Shown here: positions 52,901 to 60,663 of the stretch, in pieces
How positions within the stretch are numbered: the stretch's first letter is position 1
How the letters are laid out: each line of letters starts with the position of its first letter
Assembly: GCA_002336895.1 (NCBI GenBank)
Contig: DDFC01000036.1
Location: 40,304 to 104,303 of the forward strand
Length of the DNA: 64,000 nt
Direction: 5' to 3'
DNA from: Verrucomicrobiaceae bacterium UBA1938
GTDB taxonomy: Bacteria > Verrucomicrobiota > Verrucomicrobiia > Verrucomicrobiales > Verrucomicrobiaceae
The notes under the pieces: model-generated
Told to the model about the DNA's origin: nothing
The model's input: the letters and a program-made list of their open reading frames with translations, nothing else
Databases searched by the model: none
Program-made: the position numbers and the translations under genes

Positions 52901-55227
52901 TCTCCGCAGGCACCACCATCGGCCTGGGAGATGGCGCGGCAGGCACGCTCCTGCTGGACAGCGCAGGCATCGGCGCGCTCTCCGGTCTCAGCCACATCAC
53001 CATCAGCTCCCCCACCGCCGCGTCTGTGGATGTGCGCGCCGCCACCTGGCATGCGCCGCTCACCATCCAGACGCTGGGAGAGATCGTCGTCAGCGGGCAG
53101 ATCATGGACCTGGGCGGCAGCGTGACGCTCAGCGCCTCCACCACGCTGCTGTGCGCAGGCATCACCACCGCAGGCGGGCAGATCATCATCAGCTCTCCCC
53201 TCACCCTCGGCACCAGCGCCACGCTGGACACCACGCATGGCGGCGCAGTCCCCACAGGGGCTGCCATCACGCTGGGCGGTGTGGTGTATGGTTCGTTTAA
53301 TCCCACGGCGGATCTCACACTGAATGCCGGCACGCAGGGCGCTGTGGCACTGCAGGGCGGTGCGGGGCAGGATGGCGCACCCATTCACGCGCTGAGCCTC
53401 ACGGGTGGCTCTCTCTCAGGCGCGCCGCAGATCTACGCGCAGAGCTTCACCGCCACCTTCAGCGGCGTGATCGATCTCTCCCATCTCAGCGCCGCCACGG
53501 CCAGCATCACCGGGCGTTCTGGAGACGACACCATCCTCCTCTCCCAGGTGCCCGCCAGCCTCACGGTCAATGGAGCCGCAGGCAATGACACGCTCACCTT
53601 TGCCGCCGCCACCGGCCCTGTGACCCTCAGCGCCGACAGCCTGATCAGCATCGAGAGCATCATCGGCTCCGCCAGCCATGCAGACACGCTCATCGGCCAC
53701 AGCACAGGCGGCAATGTGTTTCAGATCACCGCGCCGGATGCAGGCACGCTCGGCACGCTGCACTTCAGCTCGTTTGAAAACCTCACCGGCAGCAGCAGCG
53801 GGGTGAACCAGTTCATCTTTGCCGGCCAGTCCACGATCAGCGGCAGCATCAATGGCGTGGGGAATCCGCAGGCCGTGCTCATCGTGGACGACAGCGGCCT
53901 GCAGACCGGGCAGACCTACACCATCACCGCCTCCCAGATCAGCGTGGCCGGGCGCACCTACCTCTTTCAGGGCATCAACACCATCGGGCTGAATCTCGGC
54001 GCAGGAAATGACACCACCTCCACCAGCTTTTACACCTTTGACCAGAATCTCAGCGGCGGAGGTGGAAACAACCAGCTTCTGGTAGATGGCACCACGGTGC
54101 TCACCAGTCCGCTGACCAAGCCCGGCTTTGGTACCATCACCACCACGGGCTTTGCCACCAGCGGACCGGGAGCGCCGCCGAAGATCACCAACGTCTTCCT
54201 GCAAAACTACGTCTTCATCCCCACCTCTCTGCTGGCGGGCTCCACGCAGACCAACAACTACAACACCACCTCCATCGCGGGGGCGCTCGGGGCCGGAGGT
54301 GTCGGCGCTGTGGGCGCGCAGATCGCAGGCAGCGTGCTGGGCGGTGGTGCAGGCGGCACGGGCGGCATCTCCTCCTTCTTCAGCGGGAGCGGCAGCGCCT
54401 TTGGCTCCATGGGCGGCGGCGGCCCTGCCAGCCAGAATGTGCAGTCGCAGCTCAACTCCGGCACCTCCGCCACCACCGAGCGTGAGCTGAACCTCAGCCT
54501 GGGCGGAGACGGCACCGTGCGCCTGCAGAATGGCGGCGGCCTGCTCAGCATCGACTCCGGCGGCGGCGCGGCCAGCTCCAGCTCCGTGGCGCAGCTGGAG
54601 GCCAGCATGAGCCTGCTGGCGCAGAGCGAGCTCTCGCTGGGTGCCATCGGCAGGGCCGAGGCCCCGCTCACCGCACAGGGCGGTGCGCAGTCCATCGCCC
54701 TCGGCTCCCCGCTGCCCTCTCCTGGTGTGCAGCAGCACCTTTCCCGTGCGGCCACTCCGTGGGCCTTCAGCACGCTCTACATGGCGCTGGGTGGCGACGG
54801 CACCGCACGTCTGGAGTACGGCGCAGGCAGCATCACCATGGAGGTGAATGACCGCCCCGTGCCGCCCACCATCGAGAGCAGCCTCAGCGCCAGCATCTCC
54901 CCCGGTTCCTTTGGGGAGCTGGCCCACGCCCTCGGCGCGCAGGGCGAGTACCACCTGCTGCCAGAGCAGGGCCTCGCGCTCATGGATGCCTCCGGCGGCC
55001 CCGCCTCCTCTGCCGTGCAGGCCTTCCTCCGCGCCCAGCTCTCCGCCCTGGTGGAGGCGCAGCTTTCTCGCACGCTCGGCGGAGACGGCACCTGCTTTCT
55101 CCTGCCAGAGGATGGTATCCAGCACGCCGCGCTGGACGGCGCTCAGGCCGGCCCCTTTGTCATCCTCAAACTGCAAAACGCCACCACGCCTGAAAGCGTG
55201 ATGGAACTCGACAGCGCGCTCCGCTGA
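49948..55227 (+). CDS. TpsA-type filamentous exoprotein (two-partner secretion)
   Basis: 1759 residues (an in-frame ATG at 49975 would fit the signal peptide better). The N-terminal TPS domain is clear: NPTGGVVVQGGATIEA, IINWSSFSIGSGEHTQF, LNRVLDAGPS and NASGIVFGQGAVVDVAGLSA, in place of the NPNGI motif. The next 1300 residues are Gly/Ser/Thr-rich beta-helix repeats. The C-terminus has four imperfect repeats of about 85 residues based on LGGDGTxRL. It would be exported unfolded through the TpsB pore encoded next, and its stop overlaps the next ATG. Confidence 0.88.
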   Translation: MAPGSPSTRMALALFRGVSLWLLFGVLEISSQANPTGGVVVQGGATIEASVPGLTTIQQQSDRAIINWSSFSIGSGEHTQFILPSATSATLNRVLDAGPSLLDGTLTSNGQLYLINASGIVFGQGAVVDVAGLSASTLNLSNHDFMAGGAMTYQGSSTAAVSNAGAIRASTGDVFLIGFQVNNSGSIRAPNGTVGLAAGTDVLIQPVGDERVIVRNAAGPQRGTGVSNSGLIQANVAELKAHGGNVYALAIQNTGRIAATGVTRQGGRILLSADGGRIQSTGTLVARTASGGGGQIRVRAGSGGSVDLGGRVDVSSKTGSGGRIDVEGGEITVRRAIAVNADGETAGGEIDIGTTAGTLSTVIEGSISASSAGGMGGVIRLGGASLTLGGSALIQTDGATGGGSIFAGGGAQGADASMVNSTQVQIQQGAVLSANAGASGNGGTVVAFASGQLTFAGSLQARGGQTGGDGGQAELSGKQALVLESLTGSVDLSAPQGKAGSLLLDPNDILISDCVAGNTITNPAQANTLRASDISTWLNTNCGNLIIQTDANATGGSGNITLAGLIQWSSHASLTINAQQDFIMTTQGGGAGLIQATGSGNVTVNAGRSVQIQAGSEILTCAGNVTLNVNQGAASYCGDFQSIVIGGQVISHSGNISLTGRSGGTQATAILLDNGGSITTGGFGVVTLHTTGGSVVAQGAITSWGLKLQGTDDFYLASTANAVQTITSIGTIGSVQIINTLGLTVGSIGADSGLNALRGVSIITTNTDHIRVNQNLTSQGGVITLTGFGIEVNGSTISNAGTGSIYLNAQREIHVNSGASISVVDGLMKLDANQQPTPTGGNFAGIVLDNATLTTSGAGAIALSGRGGDTGDGNVGILMQNGATIHSTSTAASAGSITLLGTTGGGGSGNHGVSLQDAGTAITSAGAQMQIGGSGAGSGTDNAGVNLGADTAVTSSAEILVLTDTVAIAGAATVGGGGTLELRTVSAGTTIGLGDGAAGTLLLDSAGIGALSGLSHITISSPTAASVDVRAATWHAPLTIQTLGEIVVSGQIMDLGGSVTLSASTTLLCAGITTAGGQIIISSPLTLGTSATLDTTHGGAVPTGAAITLGGVVYGSFNPTADLTLNAGTQGAVALQGGAGQDGAPIHALSLTGGSLSGAPQIYAQSFTATFSGVIDLSHLSAATASITGRSGDDTILLSQVPASLTVNGAAGNDTLTFAAATGPVTLSADSLISIESIIGSASHADTLIGHSTGGNVFQITAPDAGTLGTLHFSSFENLTGSSSGVNQFIFAGQSTISGSINGVGNPQAVLIVDDSGLQTGQTYTITASQISVAGRTYLFQGINTIGLNLGAGNDTTSTSFYTFDQNLSGGGGNNQLLVDGTTVLTSPLTKPGFGTITTTGFATSGPGAPPKITNVFLQNYVFIPTSLLAGSTQTNNYNTTSIAGALGAGGVGAVGAQIAGSVLGGGAGGTGGISSFFSGSGSAFGSMGGGGPASQNVQSQLNSGTSATTERELNLSLGGDGTVRLQNGGGLLSIDSGGGAASSSSVAQLEASMSLLAQSELSLGAIGRAEAPLTAQGGAQSIALGSPLPSPGVQQHLSRAATPWAFSTLYMALGGDGTARLEYGAGSITMEVNDRPVPPTIESSLSASISPGSFGELAHALGAQGEYHLLPEQGLALMDASGGPASSAVQAFLRAQLSALVEAQLSRTLGGDGTCFLLPEDGIQHAALDGAQAGPFVILKLQNATTPESVMELDSALR

Positions 55228-55247
55228 TGCGTCATTTCTCTTCTCCC

Positions 55248-57029
55248 ATGCCATCGCCCACCTCAAAGCCGATCATTCTACTGGCCGCCCTGGCCGTGTG
55301 CGGATTCGCGCCCGGCGCTATGGCGCAGGAGTTTCCCTCCACCACCACAGGTGCCGGTACACTGGTGGACAGGATGCCCATCCCCCGCGCACGACAGGCC
55401 ACCGAGACCGATGCCGCAGCCGCCGCCAGCACCCCTGCGCAAAAGGAGGCCGACAAGCGCGCCGCCACAGACACCAAACCCCTGGGCGTAAACCTGCGCG
55501 GACTGCTGCTGGTGCCCAGGAAAACCAAAGTGCCCGCCAAGGACCAGCGCCAGGTCTTTGCCGTGGATGCCTCCCTGCATCTGCCTGCAGGCCTGGGCGA
55601 GGCTCTGCAGCGCGAGTTCATCGGCCAGCCGCTCAGCATGGCCGTGCTCAACAGCATGGTGCAGAAGATCAACAAAAGCTATCAGGCCACCGACTTCCCG
55701 CTGGTGGACGCCTACCTCCCCGAGCAGGACATCACCCACGGCTACGTGCAGATCGTGGTGCGCGAGGCCGTGCTGGGCCAGGTCAAGGTGGAGGGCGCCA
55801 CCCAGCGCTCCCACCCCGCCTACATGCAGCGTCAGGTCAGCGTGCAGCCCGGAGAGCGCATCGACACGCGCAAGATCTCCAGCGATGTGGCGTGGCTGAA
55901 CCAGAACCCCATCCGCAATGTGAACGTGATCTACGAGCGCGGCGCCAAGGACGGCACCAGCGACGTCGTCTTGAAGACTCAGGAAAACAGCCCCGTGAAA
56001 GCCTACATGGGCTATGCCAACTCCGGCCTGCGCGCCACCGGGCTCAATCAAATCTCCGGCGGCATCAGCATGTTGCAGCTCTTTGGCACCGAGCAGTCGC
56101 TCACGTACAATTTCACCGGCAATCAGGAGCTGGACCGGCTGAAGGCGCACGCGCTCATCTGGGATGTCCCGTTCCCCTGGCGTCACAAGCTGCAGATCCT
56201 GGGCGTGTATGTGGACTCCTCCACGCAGGTGGGCGGCCCGCTGGGTGTGAATGGCCGCAACCGCCAGCTCACCGCCGCCTACACCGTGCCGCTGGCCAGC
56301 GCCTGGAGCCAGATGCAGCACAAGGTCACCGCCGCCGTGGACTACAAGAGCACCACCTCGGACATTCTCTTTGGCGGCAGCAGCTTCTCCAAAAACACCG
56401 CCGAGGTGCTGCAGCTCCGCCTGGGGTACAACATCACCGTCAATGATCCCCTGGGCTTCACCCGCCTGGGCCTCTCCACCATCTACAGCCCCGGAAACAC
56501 CCTGGGCCACAACAACTACGAGGCCTTTGACAGCCTGCGCGCCGCCTCCCAGGCCAAGTACTGGTACGCTAAAGGGGAGCTGGACCGCATGCTGCGCCTG
56601 CCGAAGGGCTTTTCCATCCTCATGCATGCCGCCGGGCAGTACTCCACCACCCGCCTGCTGCCTACCGAGCAGATGCTGGCAGGCGGCTACCAGACCGTGC
56701 GCGGCTTCAATGAAAGCTCCGCACGCGGAGACCGCGGCGTGGTGGCCAACTTTGAGCTGAACATGCCCATGCTGCACCTCATGGGCGCGAGCGGAAAAAC
56801 CGCCGACAACCTCAACACCTTTGTCTTCTACGACTTCGCCTACCTCGAAAGCGTGGGCAGCTACGCCTCCGAGCCCAACCTCAACCTGCAAAGCACCGGC
56901 GTCGGCCTGCGCTACAATCTCGGCACCAACATGGATCTCCGCCTCGCCTACGGCTGGACCCTGCGCAGCACCGGCCTCGTGCAGGCCCCCAGCGGCCGCC
57001 TGCACTTTGGCATGAATGTGAGGTATTAG
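55248..57029 (+). CDS. TpsB-type outer-membrane transporter (ShlB/FhaC family)
   Basis: 593 residues from the ATG at 55248; the frame also has an ATG at 55227 overlapping the TpsA stop (TGATG). Signal peptide (IILLAALAVCGFAPGAMAQ), then a POTRA pair (FPLVDAYLPEQDITHGYVQI, RKISSDVAWLNQNPIRNVNV, then DVVLKTQENSPVKAYMGYAN). A 16-stranded barrel follows. The conserved Omp85-type VRGF loop is TVRGFNESSARGD near residue 485. It is the partner of the adjacent exoprotein. Confidence 0.92.
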   Translation: MPSPTSKPIILLAALAVCGFAPGAMAQEFPSTTTGAGTLVDRMPIPRARQATETDAAAAASTPAQKEADKRAATDTKPLGVNLRGLLLVPRKTKVPAKDQRQVFAVDASLHLPAGLGEALQREFIGQPLSMAVLNSMVQKINKSYQATDFPLVDAYLPEQDITHGYVQIVVREAVLGQVKVEGATQRSHPAYMQRQVSVQPGERIDTRKISSDVAWLNQNPIRNVNVIYERGAKDGTSDVVLKTQENSPVKAYMGYANSGLRATGLNQISGGISMLQLFGTEQSLTYNFTGNQELDRLKAHALIWDVPFPWRHKLQILGVYVDSSTQVGGPLGVNGRNRQLTAAYTVPLASAWSQMQHKVTAAVDYKSTTSDILFGGSSFSKNTAEVLQLRLGYNITVNDPLGFTRLGLSTIYSPGNTLGHNNYEAFDSLRAASQAKYWYAKGELDRMLRLPKGFSILMHAAGQYSTTRLLPTEQMLAGGYQTVRGFNESSARGDRGVVANFELNMPMLHLMGASGKTADNLNTFVFYDFAYLESVGSYASEPNLNLQSTGVGLRYNLGTNMDLRLAYGWTLRSTGLVQAPSGRLHFGMNVRY

Positions 57030-57106
57030 GAACTGCCATGATGAACCCACATGGACATGAATGCGCGCGGCTGAATCAGGACTCCGCATGCCTGCAGTCT
57101 CGTGGA

Positions 57107-57263
57107 GCGCGGGCCTCCGAGCCCGCAGCATTCCGCCAGCACTCACGGCTCTGCGCTTCCCCTCGCGCCATCTCCTTGGTGGGGCCACTCCCTGCCAGCC
57201 ACCCGCTGGAGCCAACATCTGACTCAGGTGTCTGCCACCTGCTGCGGACTCGGAGGTCCGCGC
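57107..57263. repeat. Inverted pair of REP-like hairpins (copy 2)
   Basis: The 23 bases at 57107-57129 equal the left end of the element at 8875 exactly; the right end (57241-57263) matches its partner with two changes. Those changes turn the hairpin stem GCGGGC/GCCCGC into GCGGAC/GTCCGC, so pairing is kept. It fills most of the gap between the TpsB and cyclase genes. Confidence 0.75.
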
Positions 57264-57285
57264 TCCACACTCCGCTGTCCCGCAC

Positions 57286-59457
57286 ATGAGCCGCCGGAAG
57301 AAAATCAGCAGCCTGCGCTTTGAGATCCTCCTGCTGCCGCTGGTGCTGTTTCTTGCGCTTGGATTCAGCGGCACGCGTCTTGGCCAGGATCTGGAAAACC
57401 TCACGCTGGACTGGCGCTTTCAGCTCCGTGCGTGGTCAGACCCGCCTGCCGCGCCGCAGGTGCTGGTGGTGGGAATTGATGAAGACGCGCTGGAAAAGCT
57501 GGGCCGCTGGCCCTGGCAGCGCAGCGTGCACGGGCAGCTCATGACGCTGCTGGACTCACGCCCGCCCTCTGCCGTGGCCTTCGATCTCCTCTTCACCGAA
57601 GCCAGCCCCGATGCCAGGGAGGACCAGGTGTTTGCAGATGCCCTCGTGCTCTCCACCACCTCCATCACCGCCGCCATGGCGCAGAAGCTGGAGAACGCAA
57701 AGAAGTATGAATCCGACCTCGCTGGCAATACGAAGGCCATCACCAGCATCCAGGGGGATCAGAGCCAGATCATCGGCGAAGACACCGGCCTCATGCCCGT
57801 GGGCATCATCGGCGAGAGCTCGCACGCCGGCTTTGTGAATTCACCACCCGGCCCCGATGGCGTCCGCAGGCAGATCCCGCTCATCGTGCGCTGCGGCACG
57901 CACGTCTTCCCCAGCCTCGTGCTGCAGGCCCTGCTGAGCCATGAGGGCGTGGAGACAGATGCCGTCAGCGTCACGCTCGGCAGCAGCATCCAGGTGAAGG
58001 GCACGAAAAAGCAGTGGACCATCCCCATTGATGCCTCCGGGCAGATGACCATCAACTACCGCCACCCGCGCACCTTCAGCGTCTTTCCCTATGCCGGACT
58101 CATGGGACAGCTGGCCGCGCATCAGGGCAAGGACTGGCCCGCGAAATTTCCACCAGTCAAAGATCAGATCCTCTTCATCGGACAGACCGCCGCCGGGCTC
58201 TCCGACCTCGGCCCCACGCCGCATGGCCCGCAGACGCCGCTGGTGCTCACGCATGCGAATGCGCTGAGCAACATCCTCACTGGCGACTTCATGAAGCAGC
58301 CCGACCACCTCAGGCTCATCGGCATCTGGATTCTCATCGCGCTCTTCACCATCATGCCAGTGCGTTTTGGCCCCATCTGGCTGGCCGTGCTGGTGCCTGC
58401 GGCCTTTGTGGGTGCGTATGTGTACTTTGCCTTTCATCTCTTCCGCCTGGAGAGCATGCACCTGCCGGTGGCCTGGCCGGTGCTCGGCTTCCTGCTGGTG
58501 GAGGGCGGCTCCATCCTGCACCGCCTCATCATCGAGCTGCGCGCCAAAAGCCGCATCACCAGCATGTTTGGCACCTTCCTCGCACCGCAGGTGGTCAAGC
58601 AGCTGATCGCTTCTGGCGAGGAGCCCAAGCTCGGCGGCGAGCAGGCGGAGATCACCGCCTTCTTCAGCGACATCGCCGGATTTTCCTCCTTCTCCGAAAA
58701 GCTCACTCCCGAGCGTCTCGTCACGCTGATGAACGACTATCTCAGCGAGATGACCGACATCCTGCACGACAACGGGGGCACACTCGACAAGTTCATCGGG
58801 GACGCCATCGTGGGCATGTTTGGCGCGCCTTTGTTCTTTGAAGGCCACGCGCACAGCGCCTGCACTGCCGCGCTGCAAATGCAGAAACGCCAGCTGGAAC
58901 TGCGGCGCAAATGGAAGCACGAAGGCGGCTGGCCTGACATCGTACATCAGATGCAGACCCGCATCGGGCTGAACTCGGGCCTGGCGGTCATTGGCAACAT
59001 GGGCTCCCGACGCCGCTTCAACTACACCATGATGGGAGACACCGTGAACCTCGCCGCCCGCAGCGAGAGCGGAGCCAAGAGCTACGGCGTTTATACGATG
59101 GTCACCGGAGAGACCAAGACGCTCTCTGAAAAGCACCAGGACGACATCACCTTCCGCTTTCTGGACCGCATCGTGGTCAAAGGCCGCAGCCAGCCCGCTG
59201 AGGTGTATGAGCTGGTGTGCTTCACGCAGGACCTCACCCCGGAGATCGAGGAATGTCTCTCCATTTTTGAAAAAGGCATCGCCGCCTACCAGGCGCAGCA
59301 GTGGGATGCGGCCCGTGCCCTCTTTGAGCGATCCGCCCGCCGCGAGATGCACAAGGACAGCAACCCCTCCCTCGTCATGATCGAACGCTGCGACGCCATG
59401 AAGCTCGATCCCCCGCCTGCGGACTGGAATGGCGTTTATGTCATGAAGACGAAGTAG
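57286..59457 (+). CDS. CHASE2 domain adenylate cyclase
   Basis: 723 residues. One N-terminal helix and an extracytoplasmic CHASE2 sensor (LVVGIDEDALEKLGRWPW, AVAFDLLFTEASPD, to about residue 310) are followed by three helices (344-415) and a class III cyclase domain (about 455-640). Metal aspartates: FFSDIAGFSSFSE and KFIGDAIVGMFG. TMMGDTVNLAARSESG gives the N/R pair, and the Lys (DKFIGD) with Asp (MMGD) favours ATP over GTP. The C-terminus has a TPR-like tail. It follows the FecR/TpsA/TpsB genes and may be in the same unit. Confidence 0.92.
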   Translation: MSRRKKISSLRFEILLLPLVLFLALGFSGTRLGQDLENLTLDWRFQLRAWSDPPAAPQVLVVGIDEDALEKLGRWPWQRSVHGQLMTLLDSRPPSAVAFDLLFTEASPDAREDQVFADALVLSTTSITAAMAQKLENAKKYESDLAGNTKAITSIQGDQSQIIGEDTGLMPVGIIGESSHAGFVNSPPGPDGVRRQIPLIVRCGTHVFPSLVLQALLSHEGVETDAVSVTLGSSIQVKGTKKQWTIPIDASGQMTINYRHPRTFSVFPYAGLMGQLAAHQGKDWPAKFPPVKDQILFIGQTAAGLSDLGPTPHGPQTPLVLTHANALSNILTGDFMKQPDHLRLIGIWILIALFTIMPVRFGPIWLAVLVPAAFVGAYVYFAFHLFRLESMHLPVAWPVLGFLLVEGGSILHRLIIELRAKSRITSMFGTFLAPQVVKQLIASGEEPKLGGEQAEITAFFSDIAGFSSFSEKLTPERLVTLMNDYLSEMTDILHDNGGTLDKFIGDAIVGMFGAPLFFEGHAHSACTAALQMQKRQLELRRKWKHEGGWPDIVHQMQTRIGLNSGLAVIGNMGSRRRFNYTMMGDTVNLAARSESGAKSYGVYTMVTGETKTLSEKHQDDITFRFLDRIVVKGRSQPAEVYELVCFTQDLTPEIEECLSIFEKGIAAYQAQQWDAARALFERSARREMHKDSNPSLVMIERCDAMKLDPPPADWNGVYVMKTK

Positions 59458-59510
59458 CCCCACCTCATTTCCTGCTGGTCTTTTTCCTGCGGCTTTGTGA
59501 AAATGCCCGC

Positions 59511-60497
59511 ATGAACACCTTTCCTGCTCCCTTCGAGAGAAAGTCCATCAGCCGCCGTGAGATCCTGCGTGCCTTGGGAATGAGCGCTGCTTATGCCGCC
59601 TTTCCCTCGCTGCATGCCGCGCCTGCGGCTGCGGGAAAGGATTCCCTGCCGATGCAGTTCTACAAAAGCCTCACCGAGGAGCAGCACGCCAAGATCGTCC
59701 TGCCGCGTGACCACGCGCAGCGCGGCTACGTGAGCAACTGGTGGTACATCTGCCCGGACCAGCGTCTGCACACCTTTTACAGCAAAGATCAGCAGGATCT
59801 GGTGCGGCAGATCTTTGAGTCGCTGCACCATCCCGATTACCGCGAGAAGATGAACTGGCAGGTGCAGAAGGACCTGATGGGGCAGATCAAGAACACGCCC
59901 TCCGTGGGTTTCTTTGGCACCCCGGCGGATGAGGATTTTGAATTCATCTACACCGGGCACCATGTGACCCGCCGCTGCCGCGCCAGCTCAGACAAGGGTT
60001 TCGGCTTTGGCGGTCGCCCCATCTTCTACGGCAACTTTGCCAAGGCCTTCCGCGAGACCAAGGACCACGAGGGCAATCCCTTCTGGTATCAAGGTCTGGT
60101 CTTCAATGAGTTTGTCCAGGCTCTCGATGGCAAGCAGCGCGAGAAAATCCTGGTGGGCCGCGAGCCACGCTCTGAAAAACCCGCCTTGGTCATCGAGAAG
60201 CGCAAGACCGACCTGCCCGGACTGTGCGGTGCAGACCTGAGCAAAGATCAGCAGGCCAAGCTGCTGGAAACCATGCGCCGCATGCTGGTGTGCTTCCGTC
60301 CAGATGACGTCGAGGCCACCATGAAGACCATCACGGACAAGAAGCTGGTGGAGCGTGTCTTTGTCTCCTGCTACGGCGGCGTCTATGACATCGGCTCAGA
60401 CAAGGTCTGGGACACCTGGCAGATCGAGAGCCCGGAGTTTGTGTGGTACTTCCGCGGCTATCCGCACATCCACGGTTATTTCCACCTGCCGGTGTGA
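59511..60497 (+). CDS. Tat-exported DUF3500 family protein
   Basis: 328 residues. The N-terminus has a Tat signal with SRREILRALG. The body matches DUF3500: a segment ending GFFGTPADEDFEFIYTGHHV (the GHH motif), FGGRPIFYGNFAKAF, and a closing VWYFRGYPHIHGYFH. DUF3500 proteins are exported and of unknown function. It stands alone downstream of the cyclase gene. Confidence 0.72.
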   Translation: MNTFPAPFERKSISRREILRALGMSAAYAAFPSLHAAPAAAGKDSLPMQFYKSLTEEQHAKIVLPRDHAQRGYVSNWWYICPDQRLHTFYSKDQQDLVRQIFESLHHPDYREKMNWQVQKDLMGQIKNTPSVGFFGTPADEDFEFIYTGHHVTRRCRASSDKGFGFGGRPIFYGNFAKAFRETKDHEGNPFWYQGLVFNEFVQALDGKQREKILVGREPRSEKPALVIEKRKTDLPGLCGADLSKDQQAKLLETMRRMLVCFRPDDVEATMKTITDKKLVERVFVSCYGGVYDIGSDKVWDTWQIESPEFVWYFRGYPHIHGYFHLPV

Positions 60498-60564
60498 TTT
60501 GGCGCAGGCACTACTGCTCGTCGCAGTCAGGCGTGCGGCCTTCAGCGCCATGGATCTTCCCGGC

Positions 60565-60663
60565 TTAATCGGGGGTGGACAGCACTTTGCAGACGCACCA
60601 GCCAAACAGCAGGGTGACGCTGCCAACGGAGAGCAGCATGACGATGAATCCGGCGGCGGTCAT
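60565..60663 (-). CDS. 32-residue membrane protein, candidate NSS transporter small subunit (MetS-like)
   Basis: A 33-codon frame from ATG 60663 to TAA 60565 encodes MTAAGFIVMLLSVGSVTLLF followed by a short tail ending KVLSTPD. One membrane helix is present. The ATG overlaps the stop of the NSS transporter gene by four bases (ATGA), so the two are translationally coupled. MetS, the small subunit of the methionine/alanine NSS importer MetPS, has the same size, topology and position. This is too short to be found by ordinary gene callers. Confidence 0.6.
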   Translation of the reverse strand: MTAAGFIVMLLSVGSVTLLFGWCVCKVLSTPD

